Source: Blastomussa wellsi
Taxonomy: Eukaryota; Cnidaria; Anthozoa; Scleractinia; Plerogyridae
DNA length: 64,000 nt
Direction of reading: 5' to 3'
Assembly (NCBI GenBank): GCA_947652115.1
Contig: OX393563.1
Span: forward strand, 1,431,829-1,495,828
Part shown: one piece after another, positions 11,236 through 22,769 of the stretch
Numbering within the stretch: position 1 is the first letter of the stretch
Layout: each line of letters starts with the position of its first letter
The notes under the pieces: generated by a model
What the model saw: only the letters and a program-made list of their open reading frames with translations
The model's database searches: none
Told to the model about the DNA's origin: nothing
Position numbers and translations under genes: made by a program

Positions 11236-13618
11236 CCAATCTTTTCCCCGAGTTTGTTGCACGTACAAATCGAGTATAACACCACAATACCTCATGCGGT
11301 GAATGGAACAGAAATCGCTATAACGAATGAACAGGAAAATATATACTTCTCAAAAATACGGAATTACAAGTATCTTTTAATTATTCTTTCGGACATTATA
11401 CAACAGTAAACTTCAGCGCAAAATTGGATCTTTCCAGTTGAAAAAACTGAGGACGTATCTCGCTTCCTCTTTTATTACGGAAATTATAATTGTGCCGAGT
11501 TTTCTAATGAGAAACGCAATACTAAAGGGTATTTCATTAATTTCTTCTGCTTTCAAAAATTTGGGAAAATTTTTAATCTCTTGAAAGCCCCGGAAACCTG
11601 CGTGACGAGCGGTGTTTAGTTGCGCAAAAAGAAACAAAATAGGTCGCGGTAACTTTATATCAAGAACGTTTGAAAGCTAGCCAATTAATTCCGCTCAAAT
11701 TTAACAGAGATATTAGAGAATAACGGAAGTGTGTAAGGATTAAGATGGATCCGTTTTGCTTTGTCTAAAACGCGGTTTTTTCCCAAGTTTTTTCCTCTCT
11801 TGGCGCTCTTGTTTGTCAGTATCTGACTTCGATTTTCTATTTTCAGCTAATTCATTGATACGATACGTCTTGTGTACCTCAGTTCCGTTTCAGCTAATAA
11901 AATTCAGTATCCGTGCTTTATTCTTGGACACAAAATCGGAATTACTTGTTTTATGCGAGCTTCTTCACGCTGGAAAGTAAAACGGGACAACGCTTTCTAC
12001 TATTGCACACAAAATGAAAAGCAATAAATTTTCTTCAACTCACTGCAGATCTTTGAACGGACTTTTTTGCACCTACGACATTCAGATCTATTCTGATCGA
12101 ACTCGGGTACTTCGCGGGGAAAAACACGCATGTATGTTTTCTTTCTTTATGGATTTGTATTTCGTTGCATAAATCTCAAACTTTGTCATCATATTAATTC
12201 AGGTCACCGACGCAAAGGCAATCTGTTCTGTGATAAAAGATTCGTGTTTTTTATTTCACAAGATATATTTTTTTGGGCCGTAAAGTAAATGAAATAATTT
12301 ATGTAAACTGCGAATGTAGATGAAAATGAGATGATCATCGCAGTGAATTGCCCTGAATTTTTTCAGGCTTCTTCCCAACCTGAGTCGCGCACCTGTGTTC
12401 ATTAATGTGTTGAAAGAGGTGTCCGCGCGAACACTGCGGAAAAACGAGAGAATCTGAACATTTTAATAATTTTATGTTTATTTACTTTTCAATTTCCACC
12501 TTCATAATTTTACTCCCATTTTTTTGTAAAAGCTCGTACGTTCGCACGGTTGGACTAAATTATGTCATCGATGTATCATAGCCTCCCTTGCTGACCACCT
12601 CAAGAAAACCTCCAGAAATCGCGCGTTCGCGGTGCGTCCCACTGCCGACAGTATTAGAGGATAAGGAGAAGAGAGCGGAGAAAATAATTAAAAAAACTGA
12701 CATTTCTTTTAATTTTTATAGCCGTCGACTTTAGACATAGCTCTGTCGAGAAAAAATCGTTTCGCACTAGTTTCGCTCAAAATTTTCATTACCCTTGTTT
12801 TCATAAATCCAGACACACATACATATTTACCTACTGGAAGACGGGTATCCATGCATGTTCTATTTAACAAATAAAGAAACCTAAGCCATGTATAAAACTG
12901 TCATGAAAAACGACGAGTATTTGAAAGCACGAGGAAAATGTAGAAAAGATGAGCCGCAGGCGAGTGTTTTCTACTCGAGGTCTAGAAAGGCTGCTAGTGG
13001 ATGCACGAGCCGTTAGGCGAGGGCATTCAACTGCTTTTCTAGACTTCAAGAGGGTATTATTTTCTTATAGGACATTGGGAAACCCATCTTCTAGCCGGTT
13101 TAGAATAATAGCATTAAAAATCCTAAAGATTCACCGAATTTACGCGCGCGGGCGGCCTCCTTGTTCGTATTTCTGGCACTCCCTGCTCAATAGCTCGTCC
13201 ACATTTGCACCTGAACTTATTTCATTAATATTTGTTTTAGCAGCCATAATAAAGGAAATAAAAAGACAACTTTAAAAGATTGTCACCGCCATTTTTTTCA
13301 ATTCGCAACGCAACATAAACTACATCCGGGGTACCGGGCTTCTATAGTTTTTGCCCTATTAAAAATAAAGCCAGCTAAGATTTCATGGCGAGCATACAGG
13401 GCTATATTCTACATATATATACAAACATATTTGTCACAGTTGAGTACAATAGCGGATTTCTTGACAATTGAAAATAGGCAAGCACTGTTATATCATACCA
13501 TACTATTTGTTAAGGGTGGATTTTGGGACTTCCCCGAGTTTCTATTTAAAAAAATACCTACAATGTACCTATACCTATACCTATATGTGTGTAAATGCTA
13601 AAAAACACCAGGCCTAAT
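11236..13618. other. Intergenic DNA between genes A and B
   Basis: No gene is supported. A degraded SINE-like scrap (ATGATCATCGCAG to TTTTTTCAGGCTTC) lies at 12320-12385. A dispersed repeat shared in inverse orientation with 51465-51660 lies at about 13056-13116 and 13296-13410. The open frames here have no domain signature. Confidence 0.4.
13056..13410. repeat. Dispersed repeat shared with 51465-51660
   Basis: Two blocks, 13056-13116 and 13296-13410, match the inverse complement of 51465-51650, including GGGAAACCCATCTTCTAG and CTACATCCGGGGTACCGGGC. The 180 bp between the blocks is absent from the other copy, so this copy carries an insertion or the other a deletion. Confidence 0.6.
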
Positions 13619-14118
13619 TCACTCTGACTGTATTCCATTCAACCAGTCTTCAAGGACCTTTACTACATCCATTCTTTCAAAGTCCTTCTCTTTCAAGATT
13701 TCAATCAGTTTACCCACAGTTGCACCACTCTTTGTTGACCATGTTTTCATAATTTCATCTGTAGGGTTTGCCAACTGCTCTACAAAGCTCGTCTCGTCTT
13801 TGTCAAGTCCAACTTTCTCTGCCAGCATCCTGAAGTCATCAAATCTCAGATCCCGTTTGACGTTCAGCATCACACAAACTTGAGAGTACACACTGAGCGG
13901 TATTTGTTTCACATTGGTTGAAAGCCGCGACTGCACCTGACTGCAAGTTTGTTTGACTCCTGCATCCACCACATCATATCTTTCATTTTCTTTTGTCTCG
14001 CTGGTAGAATTCTTGTCTAATAAGCTTGTCTCTTGAACTCTTTTTCGGATGTTTTCTAGAGCCCCCTCGATGTTTTGAGGATTAGACTCCTCGGTAACGC
14101 TGTGTTTCTTTGAGCCTC
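13619..14118 (-). CDS. Gene B exon 3: linker and death domain
   Basis: The exon follows a TTTTGAAG acceptor (phase 1). About 70 residues of charged linker precede a death domain: IPLSVYSQVCVMLNV, FDDFRMLAEKVGLD, NPTDEIMKTW, GATVGKLIEIL and RMDVVKVLEDWL. The spacing and the N-P-T-D-x-x-x-x-x-W element resemble the MyD88 death domain. It ends in TGA six residues past the last helix. Confidence 0.8.
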
Positions 14119-17100
14119 CTTCAAAAGAAGATAAAAATAGGCATTGAAACTACACCCAATTTGAATTTATGCAGTTAAATCACACAAGATGACAAAAGTA
14201 TCAGATGCCTGTTAGATTTTAATATTCACATAACATGGCAAAGTAACGTAAGTAACATAAGCTGGCCAAGGTTAAATTTATCCAATAACTAACAGACAAT
14301 CAAAAAAATCAAAACAATTTTGAATGCAGAATTACTTAATACTGTAGGAACTTCAGCTGATAATAACCTGGCCTACAACTATAAAAACTGATTAGACGCC
14401 AATGTTATAAAATGTAACTTCCAACGCTAATGTATGACGCATAAGTCTCACGCATGCAGGCCAACTCTAATGCATCAGGCATAAGTCTCACGCTTGCAGG
14501 CCAACTCTAATGCATTAGGCATAAGTCTCATGCCTGCAGGCCAACTCTAATGCATTAGGCATAAGTCTCATGCCTGCAGGTCAACTCTAATGCATTAGGC
14601 ATAAGTCTCATGCCTGCAGGCCAACTCTAATGCATTAGGCATAAGTCTCATGCCTGCAGGCCAACTCTAATGCATCAGGCATAAGTCTCACGCTTGCAGG
14701 CCAACTCTAATGCATTAGGCATAAGTCTCATGCCTGCAGGCCAACTCTAATGCATTAGGCATAAGTCTCACGCCTGCAGGTCAACTCTAATGCATCAGGC
14801 ATAAGTCTCATGCCTGCAGGCCAACTCTAATGCATCAGGCATAAGTCTCATGCCTGCAGGCCAACTCTAATGCATTAGGCGTAAGTCTCATGCCTGCAGG
14901 CCAACTCTAATGCATCAGGCATAAGTCTCATGCCTGCAGGCCAACTCTAATGCATTAGGCATAAGTCTTATGCCTGCAGGCCAACTCTAATGCATCAGGC
15001 ATAAGTCTCATGCCTGCAGGCCAACTCTAATGCATTAGGCATAAGTCTCATGCTTGCAGATCAACTCTAATGCATTGGGCATAAGTCTCATGCCTGCAGG
15101 CCAACTCTAATGCATTAGGCATAAGTCTCATGCTTGCAGATCAACCCTAATGCATTAGGCATAAGTCTCACGCCTGCAGGTCAACTCTAATGCATTAGGC
15201 ATAAGTCTCATGCCTGCAGGCCAACTCTAATGCATTAGGCATACGTCTTATGCCTGCAGGCCAACTCTAATGCATTAGGCATAAGTCTCACGCCTGCAGG
15301 CCAACTCTAATGCATTAGGCATAAGTCTCATGCCTGCAGGTCAACTCTAATGCATTAGGCATAAGTCTCACGCCTGCAGGCCAACTCTAATGCATCAGGC
15401 ATAAGTCTCACACCCGCAGGTCAACTCTAATGCATTATGCATAAGTCTCACGCCTGCAGGTCAACTCTAATGCATTAGGCATAAGTCTCACGCCTGCAGG
15501 TCAACTCTAATGCATCAGGCATAAGTCTCATGCCTGCAGGTCAACTCTAATGCATCAGGCATAAGTCTCATGCCTGCAGGTCAACTCTAATGCATCAGGC
15601 ATACGTCTCATGCCTGCAGGCCAACTCTAATGCATCAGGCATAAGTCTCATGCCTGCAGGCCAACTCTAATGCATTAGGCATAAGTCTCATGCCTGCAGG
15701 CCAACTCTAATGCATCAGGCATAAGTCTCATGCCTGCAGGCCAACTCTAATGCATTAGGCATAAGTCTCATGCCTGCAGGCCAACTCTAATGCATTAGGC
15801 ATAAGTCTCATGCTTGCAGATCAACCCTAATGCATTAGGCATAAGTCTCATGCCTGCAGGCCAACTCTAATGCATTAGGCATAAGTCTCATGCCTGCAGG
15901 CCAACTCTAATGCATTAGGCATAAGTCTCATGCCTGCAGGCAAACTCTAATGCATTAGGCAAAAGTCTCATGCCTGCAGGCCAACTCTAATGCATTAGGC
16001 ATAAGTTTCATGCCTGCAGGCCAACTCTAATGCATTAGGCATAAGTCTCATGCCTGCAGGCCAACTCTAATGCATTAGGCATAAGTCTCATGCCTGCAGG
16101 CCAACTCTAATGCATTAGGCATAAGTCTCGTGCTTGCAGATCAACCCTAATGCATTAGGCATAAGTCCAGGGACAGCGGAGCAGGGGGGGCTGGGGGGCT
16201 TCAGCCGCCCCCCCCACCCCACTTTTTACGACGATGACATTTTTGACATTTGTTGACATTTTACGACGATGACATCCCGTATCCCAAAACCCCTAATAGG
16301 GCCTCAATTTACAAAGCTACAACCCTGTTTCGTGTTTACCACACATGGGGAGGTTGTGTAAAAACCCAGGTTAGTGTACTAAAGCCAGGATATATCGTGG
16401 AAGGCTGAAGAATATGTATCAAGCTTACAAAACTTCCAAAATATTGCTGCAAGCAAGCAAAGTACATGTCTTATTACACTTATCCAGGTTGTCTTGTTTT
16501 AAGAAATATCTCATGGAGAATGTTGAAAATACCATTCCCAAGCCTCTGGATTTCAAAATTTTCTAGGGGGGGGGGGGACGTCCCCAGACCCCCCTAAAAA
16601 CTAGCACCTCCAGTGCTCGTTTTCAAGCCCCGCCACTTTAAAATACGCTCCGCCGTCCCTGAAGTCTCATGCCATCAGGCCAACTCTAATGCATTATGCA
16701 TACGTATCACACCTGCAGGTCAACTCTAACACATTAGGCATAACTCTCATGCCTGCAGGTCAACTCTAATGCATTAGGCATAAGTCTCATGCCTGCAGGC
16801 CAACTCTAATTGCATTAGGCAAAAGTCTCACACCCGCAGGTCAACTCTAATTGCATTAGGCAAAAGTCTCACACCCGCAGGTCAACTCTAATTGCATTAG
16901 GCATAAGTCTCATGTCTGCAGGTCAACTCTAACCAACACACAGTGATTTATCTGGTGACAGAAGAATCCACTCTTTGAACAACTGGGCCCACATCTGGGA
17001 AGCTCAGCCCTGACTAAAATTAATTTCCCCAAATACTCTTACTAGCTATTCAACGAATTGCCCACTTTTTGCAAGACTAAAAGTTTTAAAGTTTGCTAAA

Positions 17101-20100
17101 TGGCTAAATTATTACATCAAGTGATATATGGTATCTACATACCAGACTTTTGTGGGAACATCCTGAACAATTCCTTCACCACTTTGTCACATTGATCCTT
17201 CCAGCTGAATTGCCCCATATATGCATTTTTTAGTTCCTCAGCTTCTGTATGGCGGACGTCTGAGTTCTTTTGTCTGATTTTCTTTATCTTATCGGCCCAG
17301 ACCTTAGGATCATCAGAGCCAACAATAAAGCCACTTCCAAATGGTATACTCTTCTTAAGAACTAATCCAAGCCCACTATATTCACTGATAAGAACAGGTA
17401 AGCTGGCTGAAATGGCAAGAAGACCACTCATTCCAAAACCTTCAGTTCTTGATGGCTTAATAGCAAGATCTGCCCGACATAGCCATTTACGCCAGTCATT
17501 ATGGCTTTCTGCAACTCTGACAGTGAGTTGACGACAATCAATACCTTCACTGAGCAAGGCCTGCGTTACCTCTTCAACATTGTCACAGGGCTTCACAATA
17601 ACTATCAGGTGATAAGATGGCGAATTTAATAACTTGATAGCTTTAGCTGCAATGTCACATCCTTTGACCTTAAAATACTTTGATGACCCACTCATCAACA
17701 CATGAAATGTACCTGAATCTTCATATTGCTGATGAACACCAATTAGGTCTTCAAAAAGTCCTGGTGTCAAGTCAACAACATTCACTTGCTTCCCAGAAAA
17801 GCGCAATGCACGTTTGCAAGCTTCTGCTACCTTTGGACCAATTGCAATTATAACGTCAGCCTTTTCACAGAAAGTCACCTGAAGTTCATGTTCACCTTCA
17901 TGAACCTCTTCACAGATTGTGTGAACAACCTGAACCCACTTGCATTCCTTGGCTTCTTTTATTATTTGCGCTTGTCGTCCCAAGACACATCCATAGGAGT
18001 GGATCAACAGAATGTCAATGCCAAGACTGTCAGGTGGAAAAGAGAGCAGCTCTGATGATGAAAATCCGTGGTGGTTCTTTGCATCAACAAGCTCGATGTT
18101 TAAACTCCTGGCATGTTCTCTCTGTGGTGGGGTGTTTTTTGGCACAAATCCTGTCACTTTCAGTCTTGCATTTTTGCCCAGTTCAATTACCAACTGTCCA
18201 TTCACAGTTTTGTTCCAGCCCTCAACATCTGATGCCACAGTAACATTTAATTTTGTTTCATCTTTTGAGTCTGCAATGTTAACATTGATTATGATTTACA
18301 ACTATTCAGTTCCACAAGTTCATTTTCTTTCTATTTTTTCATGGCGGACCATGTGAAGTGATATAAATAAATACCATCCTCATCATCATCATTATTATTA
18401 GTGCTCCTGTGAACATTCATTCTTGGCTCTAAGGTTTCTTATATTGTGGAACTGTTCCATGATGAATGAGGAAAAGATTAAGTGACTCAGGGAAGCTGTT
18501 CATTCATCATAGGTTGGACTACAATCCCAAACCCGAGTCCATTTATAATACGAAAGCAAACTGGCACAGTTGGAGTTACATTTACAATGAACAACCTGAA
18601 CCAGGAAAGGTAAAGTCTGCATTTGAGCCTAAGTGGCTCATCAGGCCAGCGCTTATGATGTTATCTCCGGTTTCCATAGCATGAAGTGACTAGGGGTATT
18701 TCTACTCCCCTCTGGATGGGATGCTAGTCCATCGCAGGGTTACCCCCCAGCAGTAAATTCGCCAGTACCCATTTATACACCTGGGTGGAGAGAGGTACTG
18801 TGAGAGTAAAGTGTCTTGCCCAAGAACACAACACAATGTCCCTGGCCAGGGCTTGAACCCAGACTGCTCGATCCAAAGACAAGCACACTAACCATTAGGC
18901 CACTGTGCCTCCCACGAACCATGAAAACACTTAACCATACAATTATTGGACGAGGTTGAGCAAAATATTGTGATTTGTCAGTGGCGAACAGATCAGTTAT
19001 TCGCCAAAGCCAAAGCCTGAGGCAAATAACTGATCTGCAAGACATTGTAAGCGACACACTGTAAAGTGTAAGATCATGTGTTTTACAACCAGGAGAGATC
19101 CCCCAAAGCGGGAATATGTATTCTGGAGAAATCCTAGAAGTGGAATCTCACCCTTATCTGGGGGTAGTGCTTGATAAGAAAATGAGGTGGTCGCCACATA
19201 TTGAAACAATCACATCAAAGGCAAATAAGGTCTTGGGACTTATCAAGCGAAACCTGTGGAACTGTCCAAAGCCAGTGAAAGAAACTGTGTACACAACACT
19301 TGTAAGACCAAAACTCCAGTATGCCTGTAGCACATCGGACCCACACTACCAGAAAGATAAAGCCGCTCTTGAAAGGGTACAGCGGAAAGCAGTCCGCTTT
19401 GTCACAGGAAATTACCAGTATGATCGAACAGCGAGCGTGACGGGAATGTTGCAAGATCTACAGTGGGACACACTTGAAACAATACACAAGATGTGCCATG
19501 GCCTACCAGATGGGAACTGGGGGGACTATTAATTTTGATAGACAGAGAAAGGAGAACTTGAGGAAGCCATGATTGTACCAAAAGGACATAAAGATAGTTT
19601 TACATTTTCTTTCTTCCCCAGGACAATAGCTGAATGGAACAAACTTCCAGAAGAAACTGTTTCCAGCCAATCCTTCTTAAAAGCAAACTCATAAAGTTTA
19701 ACTTTTACTAGTAGTTTTGAATATATTTTAATAGCAATTTTAGTTTTTTACTATTACTTTGTGTATTCTTAGTGCACTTTTATTTTATCATTATTTTAGA
19801 GTTGGCATGATGTCCTAGAGGATTTTTTGCTGACAAAATAATATTTAGATTTAGATAATATTGTGCAAAACCGAGTTCAATAATTCGATAACTAATTTGT
19901 TTTAGCTTTGCACAACTTTCATCTGCCTACTTTCTTTGCTGAAGCAATACAGACAAAACCGTAACTCGCATTCGATAATACAAGCTAGTCTCTACCCAAT
20001 ACTCCTTTTTTCAGATAATGCTGAAAGGAGATTTTCATTTTCTTCCTTGTACTCCTGCTGTTTTTTTTTTTTTTCAAGTCCGCTAGGAAGGTTCTGTCAC

Positions 20101-20984
20101 AACTCTGGAAAACGAGCTTTCATTTTTCCCAGAATCGGACACAACTAAACATGGGCAGATTATTATTTTTACACCCTCATACCCAGGGTCACTCAGTCAC
20201 AGACTACATAGTATTTTACAGCTAGTCCAACACCTCATATAAACCTATTTTTTCATTTGTTTTCTTTGGCAATAGACTTCATTGTTATCAGGGCTAGAGG
20301 CTTTGTAAAGGATTGTTCTTTACTGTTTCCACGCCCAATGGTATTGCCGCTTCAATGAGGTGCTGCTGGACCCTATTTTACTTCAGGCCATTTTTAATGT
20401 CTTCAAAACCAATCAAAATCGATCCTGTAACGGAAGTTTCAAGAGTCACTCGTTTTGTCAAGCCTGCGCAGTAAGGAATGAAGTCTCAAGGTACGACATT
20501 GATTATTCGCAGCAAAATCACTGTTGGACGCTAATGCACTTGAGCAGACAATTATTCGCTGGCAGTTATTTGTAGGTCTCGTGGTGGGGTCTGGGCCAAT
20601 GAAAAGGAGAGAAAAAATGAATCGAATGACAAACACATTTAATTTATGTTGTACAACAGCACCAAGAGCTTTTCAGTAATGCTGTAAGATGCCCCTATTG
20701 TTTTAAAGTCTAAATCATTGTTTCAATTGTTTCAATTGCAGAGTAAACGAAGAAATCAAATCTTAACGGCTAGGGTATCAAACCAATCACATTATATGTT
20801 AGGAGAGCTGCTATATCAGATCCCTTGTACGTCTTCTGGAAGAACAAGGTCTACGTGGGTTTAGCACAGTTTTCACATCATTATTAAAGTTATTATTATC
20901 ACATCACTACCTGGATTCATGTCAACCTCTTAGGTATACAACTACATACACAATTAACTCACCTTCGAACGCGATTGACGCCAT
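13619..20984 (-). CDS. Gene B: GT4-like domain plus MyD88-like death domain
   Basis: Three minus-strand exons: 20984-20963 (ATG, seven codons, GAAG|GTGAGT donor), 18270-17143 and 14118-13619 (stop TGA). Lengths 22, 1128 and 500 sum to 1650 nt, an exact 549-residue frame. Residues about 14-375 form a GT4-type domain with two Rossmann halves; residues 384-549 are a linker and a death domain. The GT4 EX7E motif has Glu284 but Leu292 instead of the second Glu, so catalysis is doubtful. No signal peptide or membrane helix is seen, suggesting a cytosolic protein. Its paralogues C, D and E lie in the same window. I infer a sensor/adaptor in death-domain signalling. The 3.0-kb second intron holds a large minisatellite. 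Confidence 0.8.
14421..16935. repeat. 40-bp minisatellite in gene B intron 2
   Basis: About 44 near-identical 40-bp units run from 14421 to 16167. They resume from 16667 to 16935 with more diverged 40-42-bp units after an inserted element. The unit contains AACTCTAATGCATTAGGC, ATAAGTCTCATGCC and TGCAGG, with a PstI-type CTGCAG and a possible AGGCAT/ATGCCT hairpin in each. Variants (TTAGGC/TCAGGC, CATGCC/CACGCC) recur in blocks, as expected from unequal exchange. It lies wholly within an intron, and 40 is not a multiple of 3. Confidence 0.95.
16168..16661. mobile_element. CAGGG-ended MITE inserted in the minisatellite
   Basis: The element begins CAGGGACAGCGGAGC and ends GCTCCGCCGTCCCTG. It is bounded by a direct AAGTC duplication of the minisatellite unit, so the insertion point is exact. 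The termini resemble hAT-type ends, but hAT elements usually make 8-bp duplications and I see only five. The interior has G- and C-homopolymer runs and no coding frame. Confidence 0.75.
17143..18270 (-). CDS. Gene B exon 2: GT4-like domain
   Basis: The acceptor is ACATTGCAG and the donor G|GTATGT, both phase 1. Landmarks: a first strand KLNVTVAS then NGQLVIEL; the PPDSLGIDILLIHSYG strand; HTICEE; ADVIIAIGPKV at the domain interface; LMSGSSKYFKVKGCDIA with the KG donor-loop signature of GT4 enzymes; and KPSRTEGFGMSGLLAISA in place of the EX7E motif. Unspliced reading would stop after only two more residues, so the domain can also be produced alone if the donor is skipped. Confidence 0.85.
18640..18915. 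repeat. Dispersed repeat, copy 1 (also 26640-26880)
   Basis: Contains GGGATGCTAGTCCATCGCAG, TTACCCCCCAGC, GTACCCATTTATACACCTGG and AAAGTGTCTTGCCCAAGAAC, ending near GGCCACTGTGCCTCC. A diverged copy lies at 26640-26880 and a weaker one at 41815-42010. It is a widespread invertebrate interspersed repeat; its class is not certain from sequence alone. Confidence 0.7.
19085..19860 (+). mobile_element. LINE 3' fragment (reverse transcriptase C-terminal part)
   Basis: The frame 19116-19532 encodes the region after the RT catalytic core: HPYLGVVLDKKMRW (the thumb motif), TLVRPKLQYAC and ERVQRKAVRFVTG. A frame change near 19500 is followed by FFPRTIAEWNKLPEET, the usual LINE C terminus, ending at about 19693. 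It is 5'-truncated and lies in gene B intron 1, antisense. A non-functional remnant. Confidence 0.75.
20963..20984 (-). CDS. Gene B exon 1 (start codon exon)
   Basis: ATG in a GCTATGGCG context encodes seven residues, MASIAFE, then G|GTGAGTTA. It is phase 1, which fits the acceptor at 18270. It is supported by analogy with equally tiny first exons of C, D and E, and no longer in-frame start exists next to the main exon. Confidence 0.6.
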
Positions 20985-21340
20985 AGCAGTTGATTGCAAA
21001 AAGCCAAACGAAACTATTATCCATTTAGCTGAAGAGCTATATGGACAATATTCCACCAGCGGAACTGTTCGTACCGTCCGTACCGTCGGGTCCGCGTTCC
21101 GGATGGAGGACTGAGAACTAACCACAGCGACAGTGCACCCATTCTCGTCCCCAGAGCCACTTGTCCCTCTTAGCCGGCAGGACCTGTGCACGAAGAACAA
21201 GTGGTTCTGGGGACACACGATTTGATTCGTTGAAATCAAACAAAGGGAGTCCAATCATATCAGCCGATTTAAAATCCTTTATCGTTAGCACGTTTAAAAT
21301 GCAGTGAACCAGGAGGGCCAAGTGTTAATATGTCTTTTGG
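20985..21340. promoter_or_regulatory. Probable 5' flank of gene B
   Basis: The DNA upstream of the gene B start codon is moderately CpG-containing (GTACCGTCCGTACCGTCGGG near 21070) and free of recognisable repeats. This is the expected position of the 5' UTR and promoter. No TATA box in a convincing place was seen. Confidence 0.3.
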
Positions 21341-21599
21341 TTGCTTTTTTTACGACGACGAGAGTCTGAAATTTCCAAAAGATGGCACATTCAGTAATGT
21401 GCGGTAAAATGTTTATATGCATTTTTGTAATGATTGTATTTGTATGTTTTGCGAACCGTAAAAATTATTTGTATTTCTATGTGACACATGATTTAGCCTT
21501 TGCATTTTTACGTGAAACGTGATTGCTTGCCTTTTTCCGTGAACTGTTTCTCGAGTTTTTCGTGATGCCTATTAAGGCCAATTACTTTTGCGTGAAACT

Positions 21600-21878
21600 G
21601 TTTTTAGAAGAATATAATTTGGTTTTATCAACTGGGTTGATAAGGTTTTTCAAATCGGCACTCTTAATCCTCACGGTATCAACGAACGTTTTCACGTTAC
21701 CAGGCACCAGCCAATAGCGAAGCTCCATCTTTCTGTATATAAAAACACACGACGCACAATTCCTTGATTCGCTCCGACGAAGGGCTAACGCTCGAAACGT
21801 CAGCTCTTGAATCTCTTTACGGTGGCCAATTCACATTATCAACCCAGTTGATAAAACCAAATTATATTGTTATACTTG

Positions 21879-21920
<42 letters not shown>
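21600..21920 (+). repeat. Repeat carrying hammerhead-like motif 3
   Basis: AATTTGGTTTTATCAACTGG at about 21617 is repeated inversely at about 21845, framing a motif at 21765-21814: GATTC..GCT, CCGACGA, AGGGCTAACGCTC, GAAACGTC, AGC..GAATC. The outer GATTC/GAATC and inner GCT/AGC can pair as stem I. One core base differs (CCGACGA for CTGACGA). The tail matches 3390-3510. It is probably the end of a Penelope-like or related retroelement. Confidence 0.5.
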
Positions 21921-22569
21921 CTATTCATTTGTTTTTAGAAGAGGTATAGGGGACCCTCCGGTAGGTCGTGCGGCCTTGTTGCTAACGTTATTCATAGATC
22001 CGAGGTAGGACTTGAACAATTTTCCCGGATACAAATTGCCGAAAATGGTGGAGCCACCACTCTTATCCCTTCAAGTTGAAAATTAGCATGAAAATTTCAA
22101 GAGCGGTGTGGGACAAATGGGAGTAGTTTGTACGTACCCCCCTCCTCCCTTCCCTAACCAAATTTGTTTTTACTATTTGTTTGACGCTGAAATTGTCGCA
22201 TCGACAGGATCGCTTAATTGATCCCCTATCAAAAATTTCTGGATCCGCCCCTGCTGAGCAAGTTGGAACTACAAACACCTCCGTAATTCCAAGTATTATT
22301 GTACTATATCAATTGGGTCGATTTTCCATACTCTCACCAGTGCAATGGAACATGTTTGAATATATAACCATGCTGGAAATAGTCAGGGGCGGACATAGGC
22401 ATACGGGCAATTTTTTTGCCCGGGGGTGGGGGTGGGGGGGTGAACCATTTGCCCAAAAAAATCTCCCAAGTTGCCTTATAAATATTCCTGTTCTTCGGCC
22501 ATTTCAACTTTAGAAGAAAGAAACCTCGCTTTATGTTTTGTATCTTTAAATGTTTTGTAACTGTAACAA

Positions 22570-22571
22570 CC

Positions 22572-22602
<31 letters not shown>

Positions 22603-22620
22603 GAAACGTCAAAATTATAA
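22570..22620 (+). ncRNA. Hammerhead-ribozyme-like motif 4
   Basis: CTGAAGA is followed by a five-base-pair stem (GTATG/CATAC) and then GAAACGTC, a correct order of hammerhead core elements with a perfect CUGANGA box. Stem I is weak (TT/AA). Stem III is only two base pairs with no loop, so activity would need dimerisation. Confidence 0.4.
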
Positions 22621-22769
22621 AAGTTTTTACCATGCGTTGTCTATTGATAATGTTTATAAAAGCCGTTTGTTTTCTTTTTCTTTGAAGTTTCCTTGCCCAA
22701 ATTTTCTCATGCTGCCCAAAACATCTGAGTTGCCCAAAATTTAGCAGCATCTCAACTTACGTACATTTT

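Noticed and set aside
14421..16935. CRISPR-like regular repeats
   Set aside because: The units abut directly with no unique spacers, the genome is eukaryotic, and the period is a simple 40-bp minisatellite.
17786..18356. Plus-strand frames across gene B exon 2
   Set aside because: Antisense shadows of the conserved GT4-like coding exon; they have no homologous counterpart of their own.
22334..22750. 138-residue minus-strand frame with a proline run
   Set aside because: It spans a G-homopolymer, a hammerhead-like motif and repeat DNA, with no protein signature.
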